From contig JASHPP010000407.1 in the NCBI GenBank assembly GCA_030038035.1, positions 1 through 6,518 of the forward strand: 6,518 bases of DNA, read 5' to 3'. The notes under the pieces were generated by a model. It made no database searches. It had not been told where the DNA came from and saw nothing but the letters and a program-made list of their open reading frames with translations. This stretch comes from Trebonia sp. Its GTDB lineage: Bacteria > Actinomycetota > Actinomycetes > Streptosporangiales > Streptosporangiaceae. Shown here piece by piece: positions 1 to 6,495 of this stretch (positions are counted from its first letter, which is position 1; every line of letters begins with the position of its first letter). A program made the position numbers and the translations under genes.

Positions 1-1
1 C

Positions 2-55
2 GCGGGCACGGCCGGAGGCGCGGACGGTGCGGGCACGGCCGGGGGCGCGGGCGGC
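2..55 (+). repeat. Two tandem 27-bp units encoding a 9-residue Gly/Ala repeat
   Basis: Positions 2-28 and 29-55 are near-identical 27-bp units. In the frame of the AAA gene they read AGTAGGADG and AGTAGGAGG. The first 22 bases of each unit differ at one base only (A16 versus G43). The array may continue to the left of the window. It probably encodes a flexible linker before the ATPase core. Being in frame, it argues that the AAA gene begins upstream. Confidence 0.75.
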
Positions 56-1081
56 GACGGCGGCGTGGCGGGCGACCGGGCGGACGACGACGTGACGGCG
101 GGCTACGACTGGTCGCAGGCCGAGAGCGAGCTGCGCGACGTGCTCCCGTCGATGTTCGTCGACGACGCGGGATCCACCTCGGCCGGGATCGAGGAGGCCC
201 GCGCCTACGACGCGGAGGGCGCCGGGCTGACGCTCGCCGACGTGGCCGGGATGACCGAGGTCAAGCAGCGGCTTGAGGCGGCGTTCCTCGCGCCGATGCG
301 CAACCCGGAACTGCGCAAGCTCTACGGCAAGTCGCTGCGCGGCGGGCTGCTGCTGTACGGGCCGCCTGGGTGCGGCAAGACGTTCGTCGCCCGCGCCGTG
401 GCCGGCGAGCTCGGCGCGCGGTTCATCACGGTCTCGTTCGCCGACCTGGTCGACATGTTCGTCGGCCGCAGCGAGCGGAACATCCACGAGCTCTTCGAGG
501 TCGCCCGCCGCAACGCCCCGTGCGTGCTGTTCCTCGACGAGGTTGACGCGATCGGGCAGAAGCGCTCGCAGCTGCGGAACACGCCGATGCGTTCGGCCGT
601 GAACCAGCTGCTGCTCGAGCTCGACGACGTGGCGAACGACAACACGGGGGTGTTCCTGCTCGCGGCGACCAACCACCCGTGGGACGTGGATTCCGCCTTG
701 CGCAGGCCCGGCCGGTTCGACCGGACGCTGCTCGTGCTGCCGCCCGACGGGCCGGCGCGGGAGGGGGTCTTCCGCTACCACCTGCGGGAGCGGCCGGTCG
801 CCGGGATCGACCTGGCGAAGCTGGCCAAGATCACCGACGGGTACTCCGGCGCCGACATCGCGCACATCTGCGAGACCGCCGCCGAACGCGCGCTGCTCGA
901 CTCGGTGCGCCGCGGCGAGCCGCGGCTGATCGGGCAGGCTGACCTGGAGGCGGCGGTGGCCGAGGTGAAGCCGTCCCTTGGCACCTGGTTTGACACCGCG
1001 CGCAACGTCGCGCTGTTCGCCAACGAGGGGGGCGCATACGATGAGCTGGTCGCATATTTGCGGAAGCGCCGGCTGATTTGA
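2..1081 (+). CDS. AAA+ ATPase, FtsH/p97-like core without protease domain (5' partial)
   Basis: The frame is open to the left edge, so the true start probably lies outside. The GTG at 65 is possible, but no Shine-Dalgarno precedes it and the Gly/Ala repeat before it is in frame. Numbering from that GTG, the AAA core runs from about residue 56 to 305: Walker A GPPGCGKT (99-106), pore loop MFVG (131-134, FtsH-like), Walker B LFLDEVD (155-161), sensor 1 Asn203, arginine-finger region RRPGRFDR (213-220) and the GYSGAD lid motif (259-264). All key residues for ATP hydrolysis are present. There is no HExxH zinc-protease motif and the protein ends about 35 residues after the lid, so it is not FtsH itself. 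By family it should be a hexameric ATP-driven unfoldase or remodelling machine; the substrate is unknown. The upstream, unseen part may hold another domain. The TPR membrane protein 27 bases downstream is a likely partner (inference). Confidence 0.88.
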   Translation, partial: AGTAGGADGAGTAGGAGGDGGVAGDRADDDVTAGYDWSQAESELRDVLPSMFVDDAGSTSAGIEEARAYDAEGAGLTLADVAGMTEVKQRLEAAFLAPMRNPELRKLYGKSLRGGLLLYGPPGCGKTFVARAVAGELGARFITVSFADLVDMFVGRSERNIHELFEVARRNAPCVLFLDEVDAIGQKRSQLRNTPMRSAVNQLLLELDDVANDNTGVFLLAATNHPWDVDSALRRPGRFDRTLLVLPPDGPAREGVFRYHLRERPVAGIDLAKLAKITDGYSGADIAHICETAAERALLDSVRRGEPRLIGQADLEAAVAEVKPSLGTWFDTARNVALFANEGGAYDELVAYLRKRRLI

Positions 1082-1116
1082 CGGACCCCTGCTGACGGAA
1101 CTGGCGATTTGACGGA
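1075..1116 (+). repeat. 11-bp direct repeat around the AAA stop and TPR start
   Basis: GATTTGACGGA occurs at 1075-1085, covering the TGA stop of the AAA gene, and again at 1106-1116, covering the TTG start of the TPR gene. The core TGACGGA appears a third time at 1093-1099. The repeats are exact, but the stretch is short and part of each copy is coding. They may reflect a small local duplication or a signal in the junction; the function is unknown. Confidence 0.6.
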
Positions 1117-2266
1117 TCTCACCCAGGAGCTGGCGCGCGCCGCCACAATGCTCGACCTCGGGCGCTATGACGAGGCTTCGAGCCTGCTTGCCCGTGTGGT
1201 CTCCGCCGAGCCTGGCAGCAGCCGGGCCTGGTGCCTGTTCGCCCGCGCGCATCTGGGCGCGGACCGCTACCAGGCCGCGGTCGACGCGGCCAACCGGGCG
1301 GCGGCGATCGAGCCGACCGAGGAGTGGCCGCACCGGCTTGCCAGCAACGCGCTGATGCACCTCGGCAGCCACGCCGAGGCGCTGCGCGCGGCCAGCGAGT
1401 CACGGCGGCTCGCCCCCTCGTACTGGCAGACCCACGTCTGCGTCGCGCAGGCCGCGCTCGCCGCGTCCCAGCCGGCCCTGGCCGCGACGGCCGCGGCGGA
1501 GGCGCGCAGGCTCGCCCCGAACGAGCCCGACGTGCACTTCCTGTCGGGCAAGGTGGCGCTCGCCCGCGGGGACCTGGACGGCGCCCGCGAGCACCAGGAG
1601 CGCGCGCTGGCGCTCGACCCGGTGCACAGCGGGGCGATGAACGAGCTGGGCCGGATCAGGCTGCGGCGGCACGACACCGCGGGCGCGATCAGGCACTTCA
1701 TCAGCGCGGCCCGCGCCACGCCAGGCGAGCACATCTACAGCAGGAACATCGACGTGGTCATCCTGCGCACCGTGTCCCGGATGATCTACATCTTCGTGCT
1801 GATCGCGCTGATCCTGCTGTGGGTGCCCGCCGTGGCGCACGTGGACAGGTTCCCTTTCGCCGTCGGCTTCGGCGTGCTCGCGGTCGGGATCGTGGTGAGC
1901 TTCCTCGTCATGGTGCTGAGGCTGCCGCGGGAGGCGCGGCGCCTGGTCGGCCGCACGCTGCGCACCCGCCGGGTGGCGGCCGCGCTCGCGGTCGCCGTCG
2001 GCGGCGTCGCGGTCGCGTTCGCGGCCGTCGCGTTCGTCCCGTCGGCCGAGCTGCCGCAGACGCTGCCTGTCGCGATCATCATCACGATCGCCGCCCGGAT
2101 AGCCGCCACCGCCCGGCTGCGCTCGCCGCTCGGCAAGAACCAGCAGGGCTCCCCGGCGGGCCGTCCCCCCGGCGGCCCCGCTGGCGGCGCGGCCGGCGGT
2201 CCCGCCGGCGGTCCCGCTGGCGGCACGGCCGGCGGTAACCGGGCGGGCTCCCCGACGCGGCGCTGA
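1109..2266 (+). CDS. TPR-repeat membrane protein with Gly/Ala/Pro-rich C-terminal tail
   Basis: This 385-residue protein has about six consecutive TPR units at roughly 4-35, 38-69, 72-103, 106-137, 140-171 and 174-205, several ending in the typical Pro (for example ALALDP near 171). Hydrophobic segments at about 223-244, 248-270, 288-310 and 317-334 suggest three to four membrane helices. A GGPA-type repeat tail follows (355-376), then a basic end. No signal peptide is seen, so the TPR part should be cytoplasmic. The start is TTG: GGAA at 1097-1100 sits 8 bases upstream and the first TPR helix begins at once. The in-frame ATG at 1148 would cut that helix and has no well-placed ribosome binding site. 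TPR domains bind other proteins, so a membrane adaptor for the AAA ATPase just upstream is a reasonable guess. No enzymatic motif is visible and the precise role is unknown. Confidence 0.88.
   Translation: MTDLTQELARAATMLDLGRYDEASSLLARVVSAEPGSSRAWCLFARAHLGADRYQAAVDAANRAAAIEPTEEWPHRLASNALMHLGSHAEALRAASESRRLAPSYWQTHVCVAQAALAASQPALAATAAAEARRLAPNEPDVHFLSGKVALARGDLDGAREHQERALALDPVHSGAMNELGRIRLRRHDTAGAIRHFISAARATPGEHIYSRNIDVVILRTVSRMIYIFVLIALILLWVPAVAHVDRFPFAVGFGVLAVGIVVSFLVMVLRLPREARRLVGRTLRTRRVAAALAVAVGGVAVAFAAVAFVPSAELPQTLPVAIIITIAARIAATARLRSPLGKNQQGSPAGRPPGGPAGGAAGGPAGGPAGGTAGGNRAGSPTRR
2171..2236 (+). repeat. 12-bp period repeat encoding a GGPA-type tail
   Basis: About five and a half degenerate 12-bp units in frame give GGPA, GGAA, GGPA, GGPA, GGTA, GG near the end of the TPR protein (residues 355-376). 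Such arrays change length easily by slippage. The encoded stretch should be disordered. Confidence 0.7.
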
Positions 2267-2285
2267 CGCACCGCGACCCGCTGTA

Positions 2286-2315
2286 TTGACTTGCCTGGCC
2301 ACAGGGGCATCCAAT
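2286..2315 (+). promoter_or_regulatory. Candidate sigma70-like promoter for the PHA operon
   Basis: The 91-base gap between the TPR gene and the acyl-CoA synthetase is visibly less GC-rich than its surroundings. It holds TTGACT (2286-2291, five of six bases of the -35 consensus) and TCCAAT (2310-2315, four of six of the -10) with an 18-base spacer. The spacer includes TGCC-N10-GGCA (2292-2309) and CCTG-N4-CAGG (2294-2305), weak inverted repeats that could be chance or an operator. The predicted transcript start near 2322 would leave a short leader of about 35 bases. No clear terminator for the upstream gene is seen here. Confidence 0.45.
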
Positions 2316-2342
2316 GGGCACCAGAGCAGGCCAAGCGACGGC

Positions 2343-2349
2343 AAGGGAG
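2343..2349 (+). promoter_or_regulatory. Ribosome binding site that fixes the acyl-CoA synthetase start
   Basis: AAGGGAG lies 8 bases before the ATG at 2358. It is the best Shine-Dalgarno match in the window and favours that ATG over the in-frame TTG at 2286, which overlaps the candidate -35 box and would add 24 residues unlike the family's N-terminus. Confidence 0.8.
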
Positions 2350-2357
2350 CCAGCGCA

Positions 2358-3851
2358 ATGACCAACCTGGCACGAGTTCTGCCTGACACGCCCCCGGAGC
2401 ACGCCGACCGCGTGGCGATCAGGCAGGGCGACCTGGCGCTGACCTACGCCGGCCTCACGGCCGCGGCGGGACAGGTCGCGACGTTCCTGCGCAAGGAGGG
2501 GATCGCCGCCGGCGACCGGGTCGCCGTGATGCTGCCGAACCTGGCCGCGTTCCCGGTCCTCGCGTACGGCGTGCTCGCCGCCGGGGCGGTGCTCGTGCCG
2601 ATGAACCCGCTGCTCAAGGGCCGCGAGGTCGAACACTACCTGGGCGACTCAGGGGCCGGGCTGATCTTCGCCTGGGAGCCGGCGGCAGGCGAGGCGGCCA
2701 AGGGCGCGGCCCAGGCGGGCGCGCGGGTCGTCGCGGTCGCGGACGCGGACGCCGCGGCGGTGCGGGACGGCATGGATCCGGCGGCCGACTGGGCGGACAA
2801 GGACGACGGCGATGACGCCGTCATCTTGTACACCTCGGGCACCACGGGCACCCCGAAGGGCGCGCAGCTCACCCACGGCGGGCTGCGGCGCAACGCGGAG
2901 ATCACGGCGCGCTCGCTGCTCCGCGCCGGCTCCGACGACGTGGTCATGGGCTGCCTGCCGCTGTTCCACGTCTTCGGCCTGACCTGCGGGCTCAACATGG
3001 CGCTCATCAGCCACGCCTGCCTGACCCTGCTCCCCCGCTTCGACGCGGGCGCCGCGCTCGAGATGATCAGCCGCGACAAGGTGACTGTCTTCGAGGGCGT
3101 GCCCACGATGTACTCCGCCCTGCTGCACCACCCGGGCAGGGAGCAGGCCGACGTGTCGTCGCTGCGGGTGTGCGTCTCCGGCGGCGCGGCGCTGCCCGTG
3201 GAGGTGCTGCGCGGGTTCGAGGAGGCGTTCGGCTGCATGATCCTTGAGGGTTACGGGCTGTCGGAGACATCCCCCGTGGCCTCGTTCAACCACCCGGACG
3301 CGGAGCGCAAGCCGGGCTCGATCGGCACGCCGATCGAGGGCGTGGAAATGCGCCTGGTGGACTCCGCGGGTGCCGACGTGCCCGCCGGCGAGGTCGGCGA
3401 GATCGCGATCCGCGGGCACAACGTGATGAAGGGCTACTGGGGGCGGCCGGAGGCGACCGCGGAGGCGATTCCCGACGGCTGGTTCCGCACCGGCGACCTG
3501 GCACGGACGGACTCCGACGGCTACTTCTTCATCGTGGACAGGAAGAAGGAGATGATCATCCGCGGCGGGTACAACGTGTACCCGCGCGAGATCGAGGAAG
3601 CGCTCTACGAGCACCCGGCGGTCAGGGAGGTCGCGGTCGTCGGGATCCCGCACGACTCACTCGGCGAGGAGGTCGGCGCGGCGGTCGCGCTCAAGCCCGG
3701 CGCGAGCGTGACCGTGGACGAACTGCAGGCGTTCGCCAAAGACCGGGTCGCCGCCTACAAGTACCCGCGCCTGGTCTGGCTCGTCGACGAGCTGCCGAAG
3801 GGGCCGACGGGAAAGATCCTGCGCCGCAGCGTCAAGCCCCCGCAGCAGTGA
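2358..3851 (+). CDS. Acyl-CoA synthetase (fatty-acid--CoA ligase, AMP-forming)
   Basis: This 497-residue ANL-superfamily adenylating enzyme activates a carboxylic acid with ATP to an acyl-AMP, then transfers it to CoA. Visible motifs: P-loop YTSGTTGTPKG (158-168), GYGLSETSP (298-306), the ATP-ribose-binding Asp of RTGD (377-380), hinge and core DRKKEMIIRGGYNVYPREIE (394-413) and the catalytic Lys486 in PTGKILRR. All motifs are intact and the length is usual for short FadD-like ligases. No signal or membrane segment is seen, so it should be cytoplasmic. Chain length cannot be told from motifs. It is the first gene of the PHA operon and ends 13 bases before phaC. By analogy with the Pseudomonas PHA cycle, it could turn imported fatty acids, or hydroxy acids freed by PhaZ, into CoA esters (inference). 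A general FadD-like or aromatic-acid ligase is an alternative. Confidence 0.92.
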   Translation: MTNLARVLPDTPPEHADRVAIRQGDLALTYAGLTAAAGQVATFLRKEGIAAGDRVAVMLPNLAAFPVLAYGVLAAGAVLVPMNPLLKGREVEHYLGDSGAGLIFAWEPAAGEAAKGAAQAGARVVAVADADAAAVRDGMDPAADWADKDDGDDAVILYTSGTTGTPKGAQLTHGGLRRNAEITARSLLRAGSDDVVMGCLPLFHVFGLTCGLNMALISHACLTLLPRFDAGAALEMISRDKVTVFEGVPTMYSALLHHPGREQADVSSLRVCVSGGAALPVEVLRGFEEAFGCMILEGYGLSETSPVASFNHPDAERKPGSIGTPIEGVEMRLVDSAGADVPAGEVGEIAIRGHNVMKGYWGRPEATAEAIPDGWFRTGDLARTDSDGYFFIVDRKKEMIIRGGYNVYPREIEEALYEHPAVREVAVVGIPHDSLGEEVGAAVALKPGASVTVDELQAFAKDRVAAYKYPRLVWLVDELPKGPTGKILRRSVKPPQQ

Positions 3852-3864
3852 GCCGGGGGCGGGC

Positions 3865-5607
3865 ATGAGCGGCGAGGCCACGGCGGGGACCACGCCCCCG
3901 TCCGGGGGCGGCACGGAGCCGGAAAGCGCGGCGGAGGCCGTCGCCTACCTGGACCTGCTGCTGTCGGACGCGGCCCTCGGCGTGCTCCGCCGGTTCGCGC
4001 CAGGCGGCTTCGCCGGGCGGCTCGGGCTTGGGCTGGCGCGCCGCCCCCGCACGGTAGCCGGCCGGGTCGGCAGGCTGGCCGGCGAGCTCGGGTCAATCGC
4101 GGCCGGGCGCTCGGACATCGCGCCCGACCGCCGGGACCGCCGGTTCGCCGATCCGGCCTGGACGTCGAACCCGGTCCTGCACCGCGTCATGCAGGCCTAC
4201 CTGGCCAGCGGGGAGTTCGCGACCTCGCTGGTCGGCGACGCCCGCCTGGAGGGGGCGGACGCCGAGCGGGCACGGTTCGTCGTCGACAACCTCGTCGACG
4301 CCCTCGCGCCGAGCAACAACCCGCTGCTCAGCCCCGCCGCGTGGAAGGCGGTCATCGACACTGGCGGGCTGAGCGCGGTCCGCGGGCTGCGCGCCTTCGC
4401 CGCGGACATGGCCGAACCGCCCCGGATTCCGTCCATGGTGGACCCGGGCGCGTTCGAGGTCGGCCGCGATCTCGCGGTCACCCCGGGCGCCGTCGTCCGG
4501 CGGACGGAGATCTGTGAGCTGATCCAGTACTGGCCGGCGACGCCGCAGGTGCACCGCTTCCCGCTGGTCATCGTGCCGCCGATGATCAACAAGTTCTACA
4601 TCACCGACCTGGCCCCCGGCCGGTCGATGGTCGAGTACCTGGTCGGGCAGGGCTTCCAGGTGTTCGTGATCTCCTGGCGCAACCCCGACGCCAGGCACAG
4701 GGACTGGGGCCTTGACGCGTACGGGCAGGCGATCGTGTCGGCGCTGGCCACGGCGCGCACGATCTGCGGGGCGGAGCAGGCGAGCATCGTGTCCCTGTGC
4801 TCGGGCGGCATCGCGTCCGCCATGGTCGCCGCCCACCTCGCGAGCACGGGCGGGGGCGCCGAGGCGGGCTCGGGCGGGCTGGCGTCGCTGTTCTGCGGGG
4901 TCACGATGCTCGACTCGCCCGGCGCGGCCGGCCCCGCGGCGCTGGCATCACAGCGGATCCTTGACCGGGCCGTGGCGGCCTCGCGTTCGCGCGGCTACCT
5001 GGACGGACGGGCGCTGGCCGAGGTGTTCGCGTGGCTGCGGCCCAACGACCTGATCTGGAACTACTGGGTGAACAACTACCTGCTCGGCCGGTCGCCGCAG
5101 CCGTTCGACATCCTGTACTGGAACGCGGACACGACCCGGATGACGGCCGCCCTGCACGCCGACTTCATCCGGCTGTTCTCGGCGCGCGCGCTCGCCAAGC
5201 CGGGAGCGGCGACGATGCTGGGCACGCCGGTCGACCTGTCCGCGGTGACCGTGGACGCGTACGTGGTGGCCGGGATCGCCGATCACCTGTGCCCGTGGGA
5301 GGGGTGCTACGCCAGCGCCCAGCTGCTCGGCGGGGACGTGCGGTTCGCGCTGTCGACAAGCGGACACATCGCGTGCATGGTCAACCCGCCGGATAACCCG
5401 AAGGCGCGGTTCCGTGCCGCGCCCGTCTCGGGTTCCGCGCCGGACTGGCTCGCCGCCACGCCGGAAGGCCCGGGCAGCTGGTGGGCCGACTACGCGTCGT
5501 GGGCCGCCGAGCGCAGCGGCGGGACGAAGGACGCGCCGGACGCGCTCGGCGGGAACGGGTTCACGCCGAGCGACCCGGCTCCCGGCCGGTACGTGCTGGA
5601 CCGGTAG
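3865..5607 (+). CDS. phaC: Polyhydroxyalkanoate synthase, class II-like (PhaC)
   Basis: This 580-residue protein should polymerise (R)-3-hydroxyacyl-CoA into PHA at the granule surface, releasing CoA. It has the PhaC N-terminal domain (DRRFADPAW at 91-99, AFEVGRDL at 196-203) and the alpha/beta-hydrolase catalytic domain. Signature stretches are PPMINKFYITDLAP (238-251), ISWRNPD (269-275), RPNDLIWNYWVNNYLLG (392-408), FDILYWNADTTR (414-425) and NPPDNPKARF (507-516). The triad is Cys312, Asp473 and His501, with the same spacing I recall for Ralstonia eutropha C319/D480/H508. The last two signatures and the WGLDAY region resemble Pseudomonas class II synthases more than class I. Odd points: the Cys box is S-L-C-S-G, not G-x-C-x-G; there is a Gly-rich insertion at about 328-339; and Asp145, Thr347 and Ala503 are class I-type residues. 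No strong ribosome binding site is seen. The start lies 13 bases after the upstream stop, suggesting coupled translation. Confidence 0.93.
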   Translation: MSGEATAGTTPPSGGGTEPESAAEAVAYLDLLLSDAALGVLRRFAPGGFAGRLGLGLARRPRTVAGRVGRLAGELGSIAAGRSDIAPDRRDRRFADPAWTSNPVLHRVMQAYLASGEFATSLVGDARLEGADAERARFVVDNLVDALAPSNNPLLSPAAWKAVIDTGGLSAVRGLRAFAADMAEPPRIPSMVDPGAFEVGRDLAVTPGAVVRRTEICELIQYWPATPQVHRFPLVIVPPMINKFYITDLAPGRSMVEYLVGQGFQVFVISWRNPDARHRDWGLDAYGQAIVSALATARTICGAEQASIVSLCSGGIASAMVAAHLASTGGGAEAGSGGLASLFCGVTMLDSPGAAGPAALASQRILDRAVAASRSRGYLDGRALAEVFAWLRPNDLIWNYWVNNYLLGRSPQPFDILYWNADTTRMTAALHADFIRLFSARALAKPGAATMLGTPVDLSAVTVDAYVVAGIADHLCPWEGCYASAQLLGGDVRFALSTSGHIACMVNPPDNPKARFRAAPVSGSAPDWLAATPEGPGSWWADYASWAAERSGGTKDAPDALGGNGFTPSDPAPGRYVLDR

Positions 5608-5610
5608 CGG

Positions 5611-6495
5611 ATGCCGGCCTTCTCTCGTGTGCGCGGGCGTGCCGCGCCCACCACGCGCAGCATCGTCGTCGACGGGCGGCACCTGCGGGTCGACGTGACG
5701 ACCAGCCCGCCCGCGCCGCGGTCCCCGCTTTCCCGCCAGCAGGAACCGGCGCGGACGCCGGTGCCGCTGCTGCTGATCAACGGCATCGGCGCCAGCCTTG
5801 AGCTGCTGCAGCCGTTCGTGGACGAGCTGCCGCCGCCGGCGGAGGTGATCCGCTTCGACCCGCCGGGCGTGGGCGGCTCGCCCGCGCCCGCCGCGCCGTA
5901 CCGGATCGGCGGCCTGTGCCGGACGATCGCGCGGATGCTCACGGTCTTGGGCTACGACCGCGTCGACGTCCTCGGCATCTCCTGGGGCGGCGCGGTCGCC
6001 CAGCACTTCGCCGCGTTCCATCGCGCCCGCTGCCGGCGGCTGGTGCTCGTGAGCACGGCGACCGGCGCGCTGATGGTGCCGGCCAAGCCGGCCGTGCTGG
6101 CCAAGATGGTGACGCCGCGCCGGTACCTGGACCCCGGCTACCTGCGCACGGTCGCGCCGCTGCTGTACGGCGGGTCGGCGCGGCAGGACCCGGACCGGAT
6201 ACGGGAGTTCATGCACGCCGACAGCCGCGTCGGCGCGTCCAGGGGCTACCTGTACCAGCTGGCCGCGGGGGCGGGCTGGACGAGCGTGCCGTTCCTGCCG
6301 CTGATCCGCCAGCCCACGCTGATCATGTCGGGTGACGACGATCCGCTGATACCGCTGCCGAACGCGCGGCTGCTGCACGCGCTGATCCCCCGGTCGCAGC
6401 TGTACGTCTACCACGGCGGGCACCTCGGCCTGGTGACCGAGGCGGCCGAGCACGCACCGGTAATCGCACGTTTCCTTGGAGAGCCTGATGAGTGA
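5611..6495 (+). CDS. phaZ: Intracellular medium-chain-length PHA depolymerase (PhaZ)
   Basis: This 294-residue alpha/beta hydrolase should hydrolyse stored PHA inside the cell to 3-hydroxy acids. It matches the Pseudomonas PhaZ pattern closely: NGIGASLEL (57-65), FDPPGVGGS (82-90), nucleophile box GISWGG (122-127, Ser124), VPAKP and SPRRY-like TPRRYLDP (168-175), APLLYGGS (182-189), AGWTS (221-225), GDDDPLIP (241-248, acid Asp244) and GGHLGL (269-274, His271). The Asp-His spacing of 27 equals that I recall for P. putida PhaZ (D221/H248). There is no signal peptide, as expected for the intracellular type. Compared with Pseudomonas it has a longer N-terminus and a Pro/Arg-rich insertion at about 32-50. 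It begins 3 bases after the phaC stop, so the two are co-translated. A generic hydrolase with this fold is less likely given the motif run beside phaC. Chain-length preference is inferred. Confidence 0.9.
   Translation: MPAFSRVRGRAAPTTRSIVVDGRHLRVDVTTSPPAPRSPLSRQQEPARTPVPLLLINGIGASLELLQPFVDELPPPAEVIRFDPPGVGGSPAPAAPYRIGGLCRTIARMLTVLGYDRVDVLGISWGGAVAQHFAAFHRARCRRLVLVSTATGALMVPAKPAVLAKMVTPRRYLDPGYLRTVAPLLYGGSARQDPDRIREFMHADSRVGASRGYLYQLAAGAGWTSVPFLPLIRQPTLIMSGDDDPLIPLPNARLLHALIPRSQLYVYHGGHLGLVTEAAEHAPVIARFLGEPDE
6478..6483 (+). promoter_or_regulatory. Ribosome binding site of the downstream gene
   Basis: GGAGAG lies inside the end of phaZ. Its GGAG is 6 bases before the ATG at 6488. It supports a real start there, even though only 31 bases of the gene are in the window. 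Confidence 0.65.

Noticed and set aside
65..67. GTG at 65 as the true start of the AAA gene
   Set aside because: No Shine-Dalgarno is visible and the frame stays open upstream through an in-frame 27-bp repeat, so a start outside the window is more likely. It cannot be fully excluded.
1231..2238. A 335-residue + strand frame inside the TPR gene
   Set aside because: Its Arg/Ala/Gly-rich product has no domain, while the overlapping frame encodes clear TPR and membrane segments.
2237..2300. A rho-independent terminator after the TPR gene
   Set aside because: No stable hairpin followed by a T-run was found; the nearby inverted repeats have only 4-base arms.
2286..2357. N-terminal extension of the acyl-CoA synthetase from the TTG at 2286
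   Set aside because: The extension has no ribosome binding site, does not resemble ligase N-termini and overlaps the likely promoter. The ATG at 2358 has AAGGGAG at good spacing.
3865..5607. PhaC as a plain class I synthase
   Set aside because: Length fits class I, but long stretches around residues 384-425 and 507-516 match recalled class II sequences better. Kept as class II-like with class I residues at some sites.
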